This document shows, one piece after another, positions 37,010 to 45,455 of a stretch of DNA of 64,000 nucleotides. The number at the start of each line of letters is the position of its first letter. Positions within the stretch are counted from its first letter, which is position 1. The notes under the pieces were generated by a model, which saw only the letters and a program-made list of their open reading frames with translations, did not search any database and was not told where the DNA came from. The stretch lies in contig CAVONI010000008.1 in NCBI GenBank assembly GCA_963697285.1, forward strand, positions 124,001-188,000, in the 5' to 3' direction. The position numbers and the translations under genes are program-made. Source of the stretch: JAEUQQ01 sp963697285 (lineage in GTDB: Bacteria > Acidobacteriota > Vicinamibacteria > Vicinamibacterales > JAFNAJ01).

Positions 37010-38619
37010 CTACTGCAGGGAGGCGGCGATCTCGACGTGTTCGCGGACCCACGCAACGCGGGTCTCGAAGTAGCCGGGCACGAACTGGCTGAGGTGCCCC
37101 GTCTCGGCCGGCCCGCCCGTGGAGGCGGTGAAGAAGTGGTGATTCGCGCGCGGCAGCACCTTCACCGTGACGTCCTTGTTCCCGCGGCTGGTCAGGGCGT
37201 CCTTCAGCCGCTGCAGGTGCACCGTCGGGCGAGACGATCGTGTCGAGCTCACCGTAGAGCGCCAGCACGGGAACAGTGAGGCGCTCGAGCGCGGGACGCG
37301 GGTCCCACGACATGATGTGCTTCCAGTTCCACTGCAGGATGTCGAGCGACGAAGGGATATTCACGTACTGCGCCCATCCCTCGCGTTCGGCACGCGCGCT
37401 CACCGCCATCAGGTCATCCCAGCCTTCACCTGTCCGGGCCACCTCGAGCTTCTGAGTCCATGTAGGCCCGTGCCTTCGCGATCACGTCGAGCGCCACGCC
37501 GTCCGCACGCATCTGGCGCTGCACGCGCTCGCGCTCGTGCTCGGCAGGCGTGGTGGCGGGTGCCGCTTCGACAATCACGAACCTCACGTCGGCCGACATC
37601 GACGCCGCGTGCGGTGCCACCCACCCGCCGAGGCTCGTGCCGAGCAGGCCGATGTGCTGGCCGTCGATGTCTGGATGCCCCTTCAGCAAGGCGACGCCAG
37701 CCAGCGCATCCTGGGCGAGGTCATCGAAGGTCGCGCGGGCGAAGCTGCCGGTCGACTGTCCCGACCCGCGCTTGTCGTGCACCAGGACCGCAATGCCGTT
37801 GCGCGCGAAGACGTCGGCGAACGGCAGGAGCGACTGGCGGGTCGATGGCCCGCTCCCGTGGATCATGACGATGGCGGGATGCGGCCCGGGCGTGTTGGGC
37901 ACGAGCAGCCAGCCACCGAGATTGGCGGTGGCACTCCGGAAGCGCACGGCTTCCGTGCGATACGGCGACTGGCGCTCGAGGGTCTCGTCGCCGCGCTTCG
38001 ACGAGCGTCGCATCGAGCTCGCCACGCCACTCGCGTCACGCGCGAACGTCATCGAGAACTCGACGGGGTACCCCGTCAGCAAGGTGGCGCCTGAGACATA
38101 CGTATCGGCGCCGGTGCGAAACAGTGATCCCATCCGCCCGGTCCGGAAGTCGACATAGGCAGGCCCCTGCGGGCTGTAGTAGACAAGGATGGGGAGTTCG
38201 CCCGCCCTCCCGTAGTGCCCCTGCACGTGGGCGAATTCGTCTTCAGGTGACGGCAGCTGCCTCACCAGTTCGAACAGGCTGCTGCTGAAGCCCTGCCTGA
38301 CGGTGCCGTTGATGATGTTCCCATCCCTCGACCCGTCGAAGAGCAGGTTGCCGGCGGCGCCGGGGATCTCGAACCTGACCCGGCGGCCATTGGCCGAGAC
38401 GTTGTGCAACGGGATCGAATACTCACCCTGCACCGGAAGGTCTGCGCGGCCCGTCATGGCCTCGCCGGCGCCTCCGAACACGAGGTGGACGAACACCCAG
38501 TCGCGGCGACCCTGGAACGCGCCAATCCAGTCGCCGTCGACGCCCGGTGCGGCGAACACCGGCACAGCACACGCACAGGCGAGGAGAACGACACCGAGAC
38601 GCTGCAGGATCTTCGTCAT
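37010..38619 (-). CDS. Secreted alpha/beta hydrolase (S9/dienelactone-hydrolase-like), two frame breaks
   Basis: About 536 aa from the ATG at 38619 (MTKILQRLGVVLLACACAVP), with a signal peptide ending VFAAPGVDG. Residues about 25-230 are a beta-rich domain (WIGAFQGRRDWVFVHLVF). The C-terminal hydrolase has the oxyanion segment IVMIHGSGPSTRQS, the nucleophile LGTSLGGWVAP, an acidic residue in LALYGELDTIVSP and the His in PRANHHFFTAS. Extra bases near 37453 (after ARAYMDS; true continuation KLEVARTGEGWDD) and near 37229 (true continuation VSPTVHLQRLKDAL) break the frame. The fold is that of YhfR/BAAT-type esterases or peptidases; substrate unknown. Confidence 0.82.
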
Positions 38620-38763
38620 CGCACCATGACCTCCTTCGGGGTTCATGGCGGCAGACGACGGGGCGGCGCGTGGCGTTCGTGCCTTTGTGACAGGGGGGCC
38701 GGGCGACGTGACCGCGTGGCGCCCATGTGATGAGGGCGCCTCGTCCCGGGGCGTGCGGGGGCC

Positions 38764-38844
38764 TCAGAAGACGCGCACGGCGAACCCGGTGTTGAGCTGC
38801 ACGGTGGTGCTGCCGATCTGCGTTGTCACCCTCGACAGGCGATG
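38764..38844 (-). pseudogene. Possible outer-membrane protein C-terminal remnant
   Basis: Directly after the symporter stop and in the same frame, 26 codons encode a short sequence ending STTVQLNTGFAVRVF-stop. Alternating polar/hydrophobic residues and a terminal Phe are typical of the last strand of an outer-membrane barrel. No start codon or upstream part exists, so it is either a leftover of a deleted gene or chance. Confidence 0.3.
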
Positions 38845-40542
38845 TCAGGCGGTGCGATGGCGTGAAGGATCGACCAGGCTCACGAGCGTGCCGACCGCGA
38901 GCACCGCCACGACGCCAACGACGTTGTGCCAGAGGAACGCGAGGTTGGTGTTGAACGCGACGTAGGCAACGGTCGTCATGCCGGCCAGCAGGCCGATGAA
39001 TGCTCCGTTGGCCGTCGCACGCTTGACGCCGATCGCCAGCAGGAACACGCCCAGGATCGAGCCGTAGAAGAACGACCCGAATCGATTGACCACCTCGATG
39101 AGCGATCCGAGCTCGGCGGCATAGATCGCCACCACGCACGCGAACAGTCCCCACGCGCCCGTCGCGATTTTCGACACGAGCAGGTAGTGCGAGTCGTCGG
39201 CCGGGGTCTTCTTGTACCGCCGGTAGAAGTCGATGACCGTCGCGGTCGACAGCGAGGTGAGCTCGCCTGAAATGGTCGACATCGCGGCGGCGAAGATCGC
39301 GGCGATGACGATCCCGACGACACCCATCGGCAAGCGGGTCATGACGTAGGTCGGGAAGACGTAGTTGACGTCGCTGAAGGCGAGGTCGCCCGACGACTCG
39401 CGGACGATGGCGGTGGCCTCGGTGCGGATGCCCGCCACCTGGGCGTCGCGCCGGTTGAACTCGGCGGCGGCCTCGGCCTGCCGCGCAGGATCGTCGGACC
39501 TCCGGGCGTCGGCCAGCGCCGTGGCGGCCTGCCTGCGGGCCTCGTGCGCCGTGGCGAACCGTGCTTCTGCAGCCTGGTAGTCGGCGGCGCGCGGGCCGCG
39601 ACGCACCTGCTGCTCGTGCACCGGGTTGAACACGAGCGGCGGCGGGGTGAACAGGTAGAAGAGGAACAGGAAGACGCCGACCAGCAGGACCAGCGCCTGC
39701 AGCGGGATCTTCCAGTAGGCACTCATCAGCAACGAGGTGCGCGCTTCGTTGACCGACTTCGCCGTGAGATAGCGCTGCACCTGGCTCTGGTCGGTGCCGA
39801 AGTACGCCAGGAACAGGAAGACCGCGGCGATCGTGCCCGACCAGAACGTGTACTGCTTCGTGAGGTCGAAGCTGAAGTCGAACGTCTGCAGGCGCCCCGA
39901 GGCACCCGCGATGTTCAGCGCGTCGGTGAGGCTCACGCCGTCTGGCAACCCGAACAGCAACCCGACGAAGACGGCCACGAGGCCGAAGACGATGAGCACC
40001 ATCTGCTTGACGTCGGTCCACGCGACGGCCTGCACACCTCCGAACATGGTGTACACGGCGGTCGGCAGGCCGATGGCGAGGCACGTCAGCGACAGGTTCC
40101 ACCCGAGCACGATCGACATGACCACGGCGGGAGCCGAGATGACCACGCCGCACGACATGCCGCGCGACAGCAGGAACAGCAGGCTGGTGAACGATCGCGT
40201 CTTGGCGTCGAATCGCCGCTCGAGGTACTCGTACGCGGTGTAGATGTGGGCGTTGTGGAAGAACGGGACGAACAACACCGAGACGAGGATCATCGCCACC
40301 GGCAGCGCGTAGTAGTACTGCAGGAAGCGCATCCCGTTGTCGTAGGCCTGGCCCGTCGTCCCGATCATCGTGATGGCGCTGAGCTGCGTGGCCATCACCG
40401 ACAAGCCGATGGCCCACCAGGGCAGGCTCCGGTTCGCGAGGAAGTACCCTTCGATTTCTGTGCTGTTCTTCGTGAGCCGGACGCCGTCCCACACGATCCA
40501 GGCCAGGTAGGCGGCGACAATGAACCAGTCGAGCATCTGCAT
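38845..40542 (-). CDS. Sodium:solute symporter (SSS family)
   Basis: 565 aa with about 13-14 hydrophobic segments. Typical SSS features are FLANRSLPWWAIGLSVMATQLS near the start, DNGMRFLQYYYALPVAM and ERRFDAKTRSF, with sodium-site Ser/Thr-rich GELTSLSTATVIDFYRRY later. A soluble, Arg/Ala-rich helical insert (about residues 318-380: RGPRAADYQAAEARF) interrupts the core between helices; it is unusual and its role is unknown. The ligand is not predictable. It follows a 40-aa membrane peptide and an argininosuccinate-lyase-like gene, probably one operon. Confidence 0.9.
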   Translation of the reverse strand: MQMLDWFIVAAYLAWIVWDGVRLTKNSTEIEGYFLANRSLPWWAIGLSVMATQLSAITMIGTTGQAYDNGMRFLQYYYALPVAMILVSVLFVPFFHNAHIYTAYEYLERRFDAKTRSFTSLLFLLSRGMSCGVVISAPAVVMSIVLGWNLSLTCLAIGLPTAVYTMFGGVQAVAWTDVKQMVLIVFGLVAVFVGLLFGLPDGVSLTDALNIAGASGRLQTFDFSFDLTKQYTFWSGTIAAVFLFLAYFGTDQSQVQRYLTAKSVNEARTSLLMSAYWKIPLQALVLLVGVFLFLFYLFTPPPLVFNPVHEQQVRRGPRAADYQAAEARFATAHEARRQAATALADARRSDDPARQAEAAAEFNRRDAQVAGIRTEATAIVRESSGDLAFSDVNYVFPTYVMTRLPMGVVGIVIAAIFAAAMSTISGELTSLSTATVIDFYRRYKKTPADDSHYLLVSKIATGAWGLFACVVAIYAAELGSLIEVVNRFGSFFYGSILGVFLLAIGVKRATANGAFIGLLAGMTTVAYVAFNTNLAFLWHNVVGVVAVLAVGTLVSLVDPSRHRTA

Positions 40543-40561
40543 CGATGTGTCCCTGGCGCCG

Positions 40562-40684
40562 CTAGAGCGAGAAACGCTGCTGGAAGACCCAGAGGGCCAG
40601 CAGCACGAGCGCCTGCACGAGCAGGACCATGACGTAGGACCTGGTCATCGGCGGCTCGGGCGTGGCGCCAGGCGTCGGTGTCAT
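40562..40684 (-). CDS. Small single-helix membrane protein
   Basis: 40 aa: MTPTPGATPEPPMTRSYVMV, then a hydrophobic helix (LLVQALVLLALWVF) and QQRFSL. It starts 10 bases after the lyase stop and ends 19 bases before the symporter ATG, so it is inside the operon. An internal ATG (MTRSYVMV) could give 28 aa. Small partner proteins encoded just before SSS transporters are known in other systems (for example the short protein before PanF), so it may be a transporter subunit; this is inference. Confidence 0.6.
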   Translation of the reverse strand: MTPTPGATPEPPMTRSYVMVLLVQALVLLALWVFQQRFSL

Positions 40685-40694
40685 GCTCGGATCC

Positions 40695-42149
40695 TCAGAG
40701 GGCACGTGCGGCCGCCTGTCTGGCTGCAACGGCCGATGCCAGTTGCGCGCGCCGGGCGGCAAGCCACGCCGCATCGGCCTCCGTCCGCGCCCGCTCGGCC
40801 GCAAGGGCGGCGGCCGTCTCGGATGGCGCCGGGCCTCCCCACGTCGTTCGCACCCTGACGAAGTACTCGGGGCTCAACAACTCCCGGAGCCGTTCTTCCT
40901 CGTAGACCAGCGGCGACCCGAGCACCTCGGCCGACGCGGCGGCCAGGGCGGCCTTCAGCGACTCGTCGGGCATCTCGCTGCGACGCTTGATCAGGCGCGA
41001 CGCGATCGAGTGGCTGTGGCGGAAGGCGAGGTTGTGCTCACGGGTCAGCGTGTCGGCCAGCTCGGTGATCGTGATCCAGTGGGTCCCGGCACGCGAGTGC
41101 ATCATCTCGACGTTCACGTCGGCGCCCGTCATCGCCGCGGCCACGAGGCGCACGGCGCGGTCGGCATCGCGGAACGCGCCGTCGATCAGCGGCTGCAGGT
41201 CGTCTTCGGTGTCGACGATGTCGCCGAACGGCGTGTTGTGGACGGCGACCGTGACGCCCATCGCCTGGCCAAGCGCGCGGCTCGTGATGGCTCGCGCATG
41301 CTCGAGCGCAACGGGATTGCGCTTCTGCGGCATGATGCTGCTGCCCTGCACGAACCCGTCGGGCAGCCGCAGGTACTGGAACTCCATCGTGCACCACAAC
41401 AGCAGGTCCTGCACCACGCGTCCCATGCCCACGAGCAGCACCGACGTGGCGCCCAGGCTCTCGAGCACGTAGTCGACCGTGGCGATCGACCCGTAGGTGT
41501 TCCGGGTCGGCTCGTCGAATCCCAGCAGCTCGCTGGTGCGGCGGCGGTCGATCGGGAACCCGGTCCCGGTAATCGCGCAGGCCCCGAGCGGGTTCCGGTT
41601 GGTGCTCGCGAACGCCGCCTCGAGGCGCGTGGCATCGCGGCCGAACTGCTCGATCGCCGCCAGCAGGTAGTGCGCGACGGTCGAGGGCTGCGCCGGCTGC
41701 GTGTGCGTGTGCATCGCGAACACGGTGTCGCGGTGACGGTCGGCGACGTCCATCAGCGCGCGCCGCAGCGCGATCGTCCCCTCGACGAGGCCGAGGATGC
41801 GATCGCGCTGCCGCATCCTGTACAGCGTCATGTCGATGTCGTTGCGGCTGCGTGCCGTGTGCAGCCGTCCGGCGACGTCTGGCCCGCACGCCTGCTCGAC
41901 GAAGCGCTCGATGTAGAAGAAGAGGTCTTCGTAGGTGCCGTCGTAGATGACCTTGCGGATGTCGCTCTCGGAGATCCCGTCGAGCGCGACGCGGATGGTG
42001 TGGGCATCCTCGGCCGACACGATGCCCTGGTCAGCCAGCATCACGAGATGCGCGTAGTGCATCTCGAGCATCGGTGCGAGAAGGAGGGCCTTGGCGTCTT
42101 CGAAGTTGTCGTTGAGAACGTACTGGACGTATTCCGGGGCAAATCGCAT
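40695..42149 (-). CDS. argH: Argininosuccinate lyase-like enzyme (fumarase/aspartase superfamily)
   Basis: 484 aa from the ATG at 42149. Superfamily signatures are HTARSRNDIDMTLYR, GTGFPIDRRRTSELLGF and GSSIMPQKRNPV (residues 269-279). The stretch that in ArgH reads AYNKDMQEDKE is here VHNTPFGDIVDTEDDLQP, so the enzyme is a divergent member and may split another substrate that releases fumarate. The adjoining small membrane protein and sodium symporter suggest a catabolic role on an imported compound. A TATACT box ends nine bases before the ATG, so it appears leaderless. Confidence 0.8.
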   Translation of the reverse strand: MRFAPEYVQYVLNDNFEDAKALLLAPMLEMHYAHLVMLADQGIVSAEDAHTIRVALDGISESDIRKVIYDGTYEDLFFYIERFVEQACGPDVAGRLHTARSRNDIDMTLYRMRQRDRILGLVEGTIALRRALMDVADRHRDTVFAMHTHTQPAQPSTVAHYLLAAIEQFGRDATRLEAAFASTNRNPLGACAITGTGFPIDRRRTSELLGFDEPTRNTYGSIATVDYVLESLGATSVLLVGMGRVVQDLLLWCTMEFQYLRLPDGFVQGSSIMPQKRNPVALEHARAITSRALGQAMGVTVAVHNTPFGDIVDTEDDLQPLIDGAFRDADRAVRLVAAAMTGADVNVEMMHSRAGTHWITITELADTLTREHNLAFRHSHSIASRLIKRRSEMPDESLKAALAAASAEVLGSPLVYEEERLRELLSPEYFVRVRTTWGGPAPSETAAALAAERARTEADAAWLAARRAQLASAVAARQAAARAL

Positions 42150-42158
42150 GAGGCCTGA

Positions 42159-42164
42159 AGTATA
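42159..42164 (-). promoter_or_regulatory. -10 box TATACT, leaderless start of lyase operon
   Basis: On the minus strand TATACT is followed by nine bases (TCAGGCCTC) and the ATG at 42149. Confidence 0.6.
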
Positions 42165-42281
42165 TGTCACCGACCGACAGGCCCCACATGCGTCGCGCCC
42201 GCGGACGGCCCCCGCAGGCCCGACCCGCGCGGGCGCGGGCGGCGTCAGCATGCGGGCGCACGATCTGACACGCACGGCCCC

Positions 42282-42350
42282 GTCGGACGCGGGCCGCGCA
42301 GGGGCGCGGCCCCGTTGGACACGGGCCGCGCGGGGGCGCGGCCCCTACGG
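42282..42350. repeat. Tandem copies of the dispersed GC palindrome
   Basis: Two 32-base units: GTCGGACGCGGGCCGCG... (42282-42313) and GTTGGACACGGGCCGCG... (42314-42345). Each contains a GGGCCGCG / CGCGGCCCC palindrome. The second runs into the uspA stop codon and ends CTACGG, as in the copies at 3557 and 47558. Confidence 0.7.
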
Positions 42351-42812
42351 GTGGATGAACTCGTGTTCTGGCTGCCTGACCGTCAGCACGGGACAGGGAG
42401 CCTTCCGCACCACGCGCTCGGCCACCGAGCCGAGCAGCATGTGCGCGATCGCCCCTCGCCCGTGCGTGCCCATCACCAGCAGGTCGGCCTTGATCTCGCG
42501 CGCATGCCTGACGATTTCGACGAAGGCGCTGCCGGTCCTGAGCGTGAGCTGCGCCTTGAACGCCTCGCGCTCCTCGGCCGTCAGGGTGGCGTCGAGGCGC
42601 TCGCGCGCCTGCTTCTCCATCTCTTCGTGCACACCGGGCAACGCGGCGACATAGACCTCCGTCGTCCACGCGTGCGCGGCAAGGTCCTCGAGCACGTGGA
42701 GCACGTGGATGGTGGCACCGAAGGCCTTCGCCAGGCTCTTGGCGTAGTTCAGGGCCGCCTCGCTGGCGTCACTGAAATCAGTCGCAACCAGGATGGTGGA
42801 GATGTTGGGCAT
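42345..42812 (-). CDS. Universal stress protein UspA family
   Basis: 155 aa. It begins ISTILVATDFSDASEAALNYA and carries the ATP-binding motif GTHGRGAIAHMLLGSVAERV (G-x2-G-x9-G-S), followed by CPVLTVR. Usp proteins bind ATP and act in stress survival in the cytoplasm. AAGGAG lies seven bases upstream of the ATG. The TAG stop is part of the GC palindrome. Confidence 0.93.
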   Translation of the reverse strand: MPNISTILVATDFSDASEAALNYAKSLAKAFGATIHVLHVLEDLAAHAWTTEVYVAALPGVHEEMEKQARERLDATLTAEEREAFKAQLTLRTGSAFVEIVRHAREIKADLLVMGTHGRGAIAHMLLGSVAERVVRKAPCPVLTVRQPEHEFIHP

Positions 42813-42914
42813 GATGGCGCTCCTTCCAGAATGAGCACGGATTCGTTCAGCACCGCAGTCATTATCGCCCTTCCCGCGACGCGGCGCACATCGAAACCGG
42901 CGGCACCACGCACG

Positions 42915-43904
42915 TCAGAGCGCGCCCTCGAACCACCGGCTCACATCGACGTTTCCGCCGCTCAGCACGACCCCCACGCGTCGCCCCGCGACGGCCTCGC
43001 GGCCCGACAGGAGGGCCGCAGCACCGAGGGCGCCCGTCGGCTCGACGATCACCTTCATGCGCTCCCAGAGCAGGCGCATGGCGCCGAGAAGGGCGGCGTC
43101 GCTCACCGACATCATCTCGTCGACGTCTCTCAGGATCATCGGGAACGTGTAGCGGCCCAGCGATGGCGTTCTCGCACCGTCGGCAATCGTGCGGGGATGG
43201 TGAACACGCTGCAGCGTCCGCGTGTTGAACGACCGCACCCCATCGTCACCCGCGTCGGGCTCGACGCCGATGATGCGGCACGCCGGGGCCAGTGCTCGGG
43301 CGGCGAGGGCCGAGCCCGAGAGCAGCCCCCCGCCCCCGCAGCAGACGAAGAGCACGTCGAGCGGGCCGACATCCTCGACGAACTCCATCACCGCCGTCCC
43401 CTGCCCCGCGATGACGTGCGGGTGATCGAAGGGCGGAATGAGCGTCAAGCCGTGCGCGTCGGCCAGCGACCGCCCGATCGCCTCGCGATCCTCGGTGGCC
43501 GGATCGTACAGGACGACCTGCGCGCCGTAGCCGCGCGTCGCCTCGAGCTTCACGCGTGGGGCGTCGCTGGGCATGACGATCGTCGCATGCAGCCCCAGCA
43601 GCGACGAGGCCAGGGCGACCGCCTGCGCGTGATTGCCTGACGAGAACGCGATGACGCCGCTGCCCGGCGCCCGCTCGGCGATGCGTGAGGCCGCGTTGTA
43701 CGCACCGCGGAACTTGAAGGCCCCCATCCGCTGGAACGGCTCGGCCTTGAAGTACACGTCCGCGCCCGTCATCCGATTCACCGTCGTCGAGGTCAGGACG
43801 GGGGTCCGGTGGGCGACGCCCAGCAGTCTAGCCGCGGCCGACGTGACGTCGGCGAACGTCGGCGCATCCCCGGGGACCGGCGGGAGGGGCGCCGCCACTG
43901 TCAC
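42915..43904 (-). CDS. Threonine/serine dehydratase-like PLP enzyme
   Basis: 329 aa from a GTG at 43904. Its fold-type II signatures are MGAFKFRGAYNA (PLP Lys 64), AFSSGNHAQAVALAS and the phosphate-binding glycine loop CCGGGGLLSGSAL. There is no C-terminal regulatory ACT domain, so it resembles catabolic threonine dehydratase or serine racemase rather than IlvA. The GTG overlaps the TGA of the preceding DUF3052 gene by four bases (GTGA), so the two are translationally coupled. Confidence 0.9.
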   Translation of the reverse strand: MTVAAPLPPVPGDAPTFADVTSAAARLLGVAHRTPVLTSTTVNRMTGADVYFKAEPFQRMGAFKFRGAYNAASRIAERAPGSGVIAFSSGNHAQAVALASSLLGLHATIVMPSDAPRVKLEATRGYGAQVVLYDPATEDREAIGRSLADAHGLTLIPPFDHPHVIAGQGTAVMEFVEDVGPLDVLFVCCGGGGLLSGSALAARALAPACRIIGVEPDAGDDGVRSFNTRTLQRVHHPRTIADGARTPSLGRYTFPMILRDVDEMMSVSDAALLGAMRLLWERMKVIVEPTGALGAAALLSGREAVAGRRVGVVLSGGNVDVSRWFEGAL

Positions 43905-44509
43905 CGGCGGTCCTTGGGGATGACCAGCTTCAGCGCCGAGTGCGAGTCGGAGAACTTCACGACCTTCACGTCGACAAGGCCGGCGGCACTGGCGGCGCGC
44001 CTGATGTCGTCTTCGCGCAACTCGCGGCGTCCCTTGGCCCACACGGTCCAGATCGCGCCGTCGTGCTTGATGCGGCCCTCGAACTCGGCCAGCCGATCGA
44101 GATCGGTGAGGGCGCGGCACCCGAACACGATCACGTCTGGCGAGGTCGTCGTCAGGCGAGCGGTGACGTGGTGGCAGCGCTCGCGCAGTTCGGCGACGAA
44201 CACGGGATCCTCGACGCCGAGCACCACGACGCGGTGCGCCGGGGCGACGCCCAGCTTGTCGATGAGCGACTTCGGCGACCGGATGCGGGCCAGCCACATC
44301 TCGGCCGATTCGCCCAGTTCGATCGACAGGTGACCGAGCGCGTGCGTCACATCCAGCGTTCCGCGCGCCACGCGTGCGGCCGAGATCGACGAGAACGGAA
44401 TCCGCTGGCGCAGTTCGCCACGGATGATGATCTCCTCTGACTCGAGGAGCACCACGGCCATGCCACGGACACCGTCGGCGACGATCGTGGTTTTCAGCTC
44501 TCGTCCCAT
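43901..44509 (-). CDS. DUF3052-type protein
   Basis: 202 aa. Residues about 75-200 match the DUF3052 pattern: SPKSLIDKLGVAPAHRVVVL, TSPDVIVFGC, GRIKHDGAIWTVWAKGRREL and VKVVKFSDSHSALKLVIPK. The N-terminal 75 residues form a separate small domain (LLESEEIIIRGELRQRIPFS). Function is not established; the fold looks like a nucleotide-independent methyltransferase-like domain (weak inference). It is coupled to the PLP dehydratase by a four-base overlap. Confidence 0.75.
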   Translation of the reverse strand: MGRELKTTIVADGVRGMAVVLLESEEIIIRGELRQRIPFSSISAARVARGTLDVTHALGHLSIELGESAEMWLARIRSPKSLIDKLGVAPAHRVVVLGVEDPVFVAELRERCHHVTARLTTTSPDVIVFGCRALTDLDRLAEFEGRIKHDGAIWTVWAKGRRELREDDIRRAASAAGLVDVKVVKFSDSHSALKLVIPKDRR

Positions 44510-44654
44510 TCGGGCCTCATCGCGTCTTCATCCTGCCTCGATTCCAGGGTTCGCCCGACCACTCCTGCTGCGCGGGGGGTGTGTGGCTGACGGTCCCGGT
44601 GATTGTCGCATTCTGCGGGCGTCAGCGGGGGGAGAATCCCCGCACCGTCGCTGT

Positions 44655-45392
44655 TCATCGCGACGCCAGCCGCATCCGTGGGGTCACGACACGCAGGGCG
44701 TCGACCTGCACGAAGCCCAGGGAGCGCGCCAGCGCGTGCGATGCCACGTTGCTCTCGACTGCTCCCCAGACGGGGCTCAGGCGCCGATCGCGCATGTGCG
44801 CGATGAGGAAAGCCGCCGCCTGGCGGGCGTGCCCGCGCCTGCGGGCGGCTGGAATGGTGTCGATCGAGACGTCCCAGAGCGACTCGGTCTGGAAGCTCGC
44901 GTAACAGAACGACACCGCGACCCCTTCGTCGAACGCCGCCGCAACCGGCGAATACGCAAAGGCCGCCGCCAGTTCGTGCCGCAGGTCGGCGGCGACGTGC
45001 GACCAGTCGATCGCATCGGCCGACATGAGCCAGCGCACATCGGCGTCCCGCGAGGCACACGCGTGCCGCAACGCGTCAGGCGCGAGGGTGTAGATGGCTG
45101 CCCGCTCGTCGGCCTCGGCATCGACGGCCTCGCGCAGGATGGCGCGTGCCGCCACATTGTCGTCGGGCACCAGCCACGGCGCGTCGGGCCGCAGCAGTTC
45201 CTGGGCGCCGAGGATGGCGGCGCGCGGCATCGTGCCGGTCAGGACCGCCAGCGACCCGTCGTGCATGACGAGGATGGCGGCGCCGGCGGCGCTGTCACGG
45301 GCGTAGACGCGCCCGCGGCGGCCCACGAGCATGCCGCGGGCTTCGGCCCACCGGGGCACGTCGGGAAGTTCGTCGAGCACGCGAGCATCCAC
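44655..45392 (-). CDS. GNAT family N-acetyltransferase
   Basis: 245 aa from a GTG at 45392. The C-terminal GNAT core has the acetyl-CoA loop PAARRRGHARQAAAFLIAHM and the following strand-helix VESNVASHALARSLGFVQ. The N-terminal 90 residues (LDELPDVPRWAEARGML) are a separate domain found in some GNAT proteins. The substrate is unknown. TACAAT ends nine bases before the GTG with no Shine-Dalgarno sequence; this spacing supports the GTG as the start. Confidence 0.8.
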   Translation of the reverse strand: MDARVLDELPDVPRWAEARGMLVGRRGRVYARDSAAGAAILVMHDGSLAVLTGTMPRAAILGAQELLRPDAPWLVPDDNVAARAILREAVDAEADERAAIYTLAPDALRHACASRDADVRWLMSADAIDWSHVAADLRHELAAAFAYSPVAAAFDEGVAVSFCYASFQTESLWDVSIDTIPAARRRGHARQAAAFLIAHMRDRRLSPVWGAVESNVASHALARSLGFVQVDALRVVTPRMRLASR

Positions 45393-45401
45393 AGGCCTGT
45401 C

Positions 45402-45407
45402 ATTGTA
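45402..45407 (-). promoter_or_regulatory. -10 box TACAAT, leaderless start of GNAT gene
   Basis: On the minus strand TACAAT, nine bases (GACAGGCCT), then GTG at 45392. It is the same arrangement as the DUF1015 promoter. Confidence 0.5.
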
Positions 45408-45455
45408 GGGGCAGGCGGCGGAATCGTGCGCACGCCGCGGCGCGTCCGAGATCTC

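Noticed and set aside
36933..37442. Separate small gene downstream of the hydrolase
   Set aside because: It is the continuation of the hydrolase after a one-base frame break; its sequence supplies the missing catalytic acid region.
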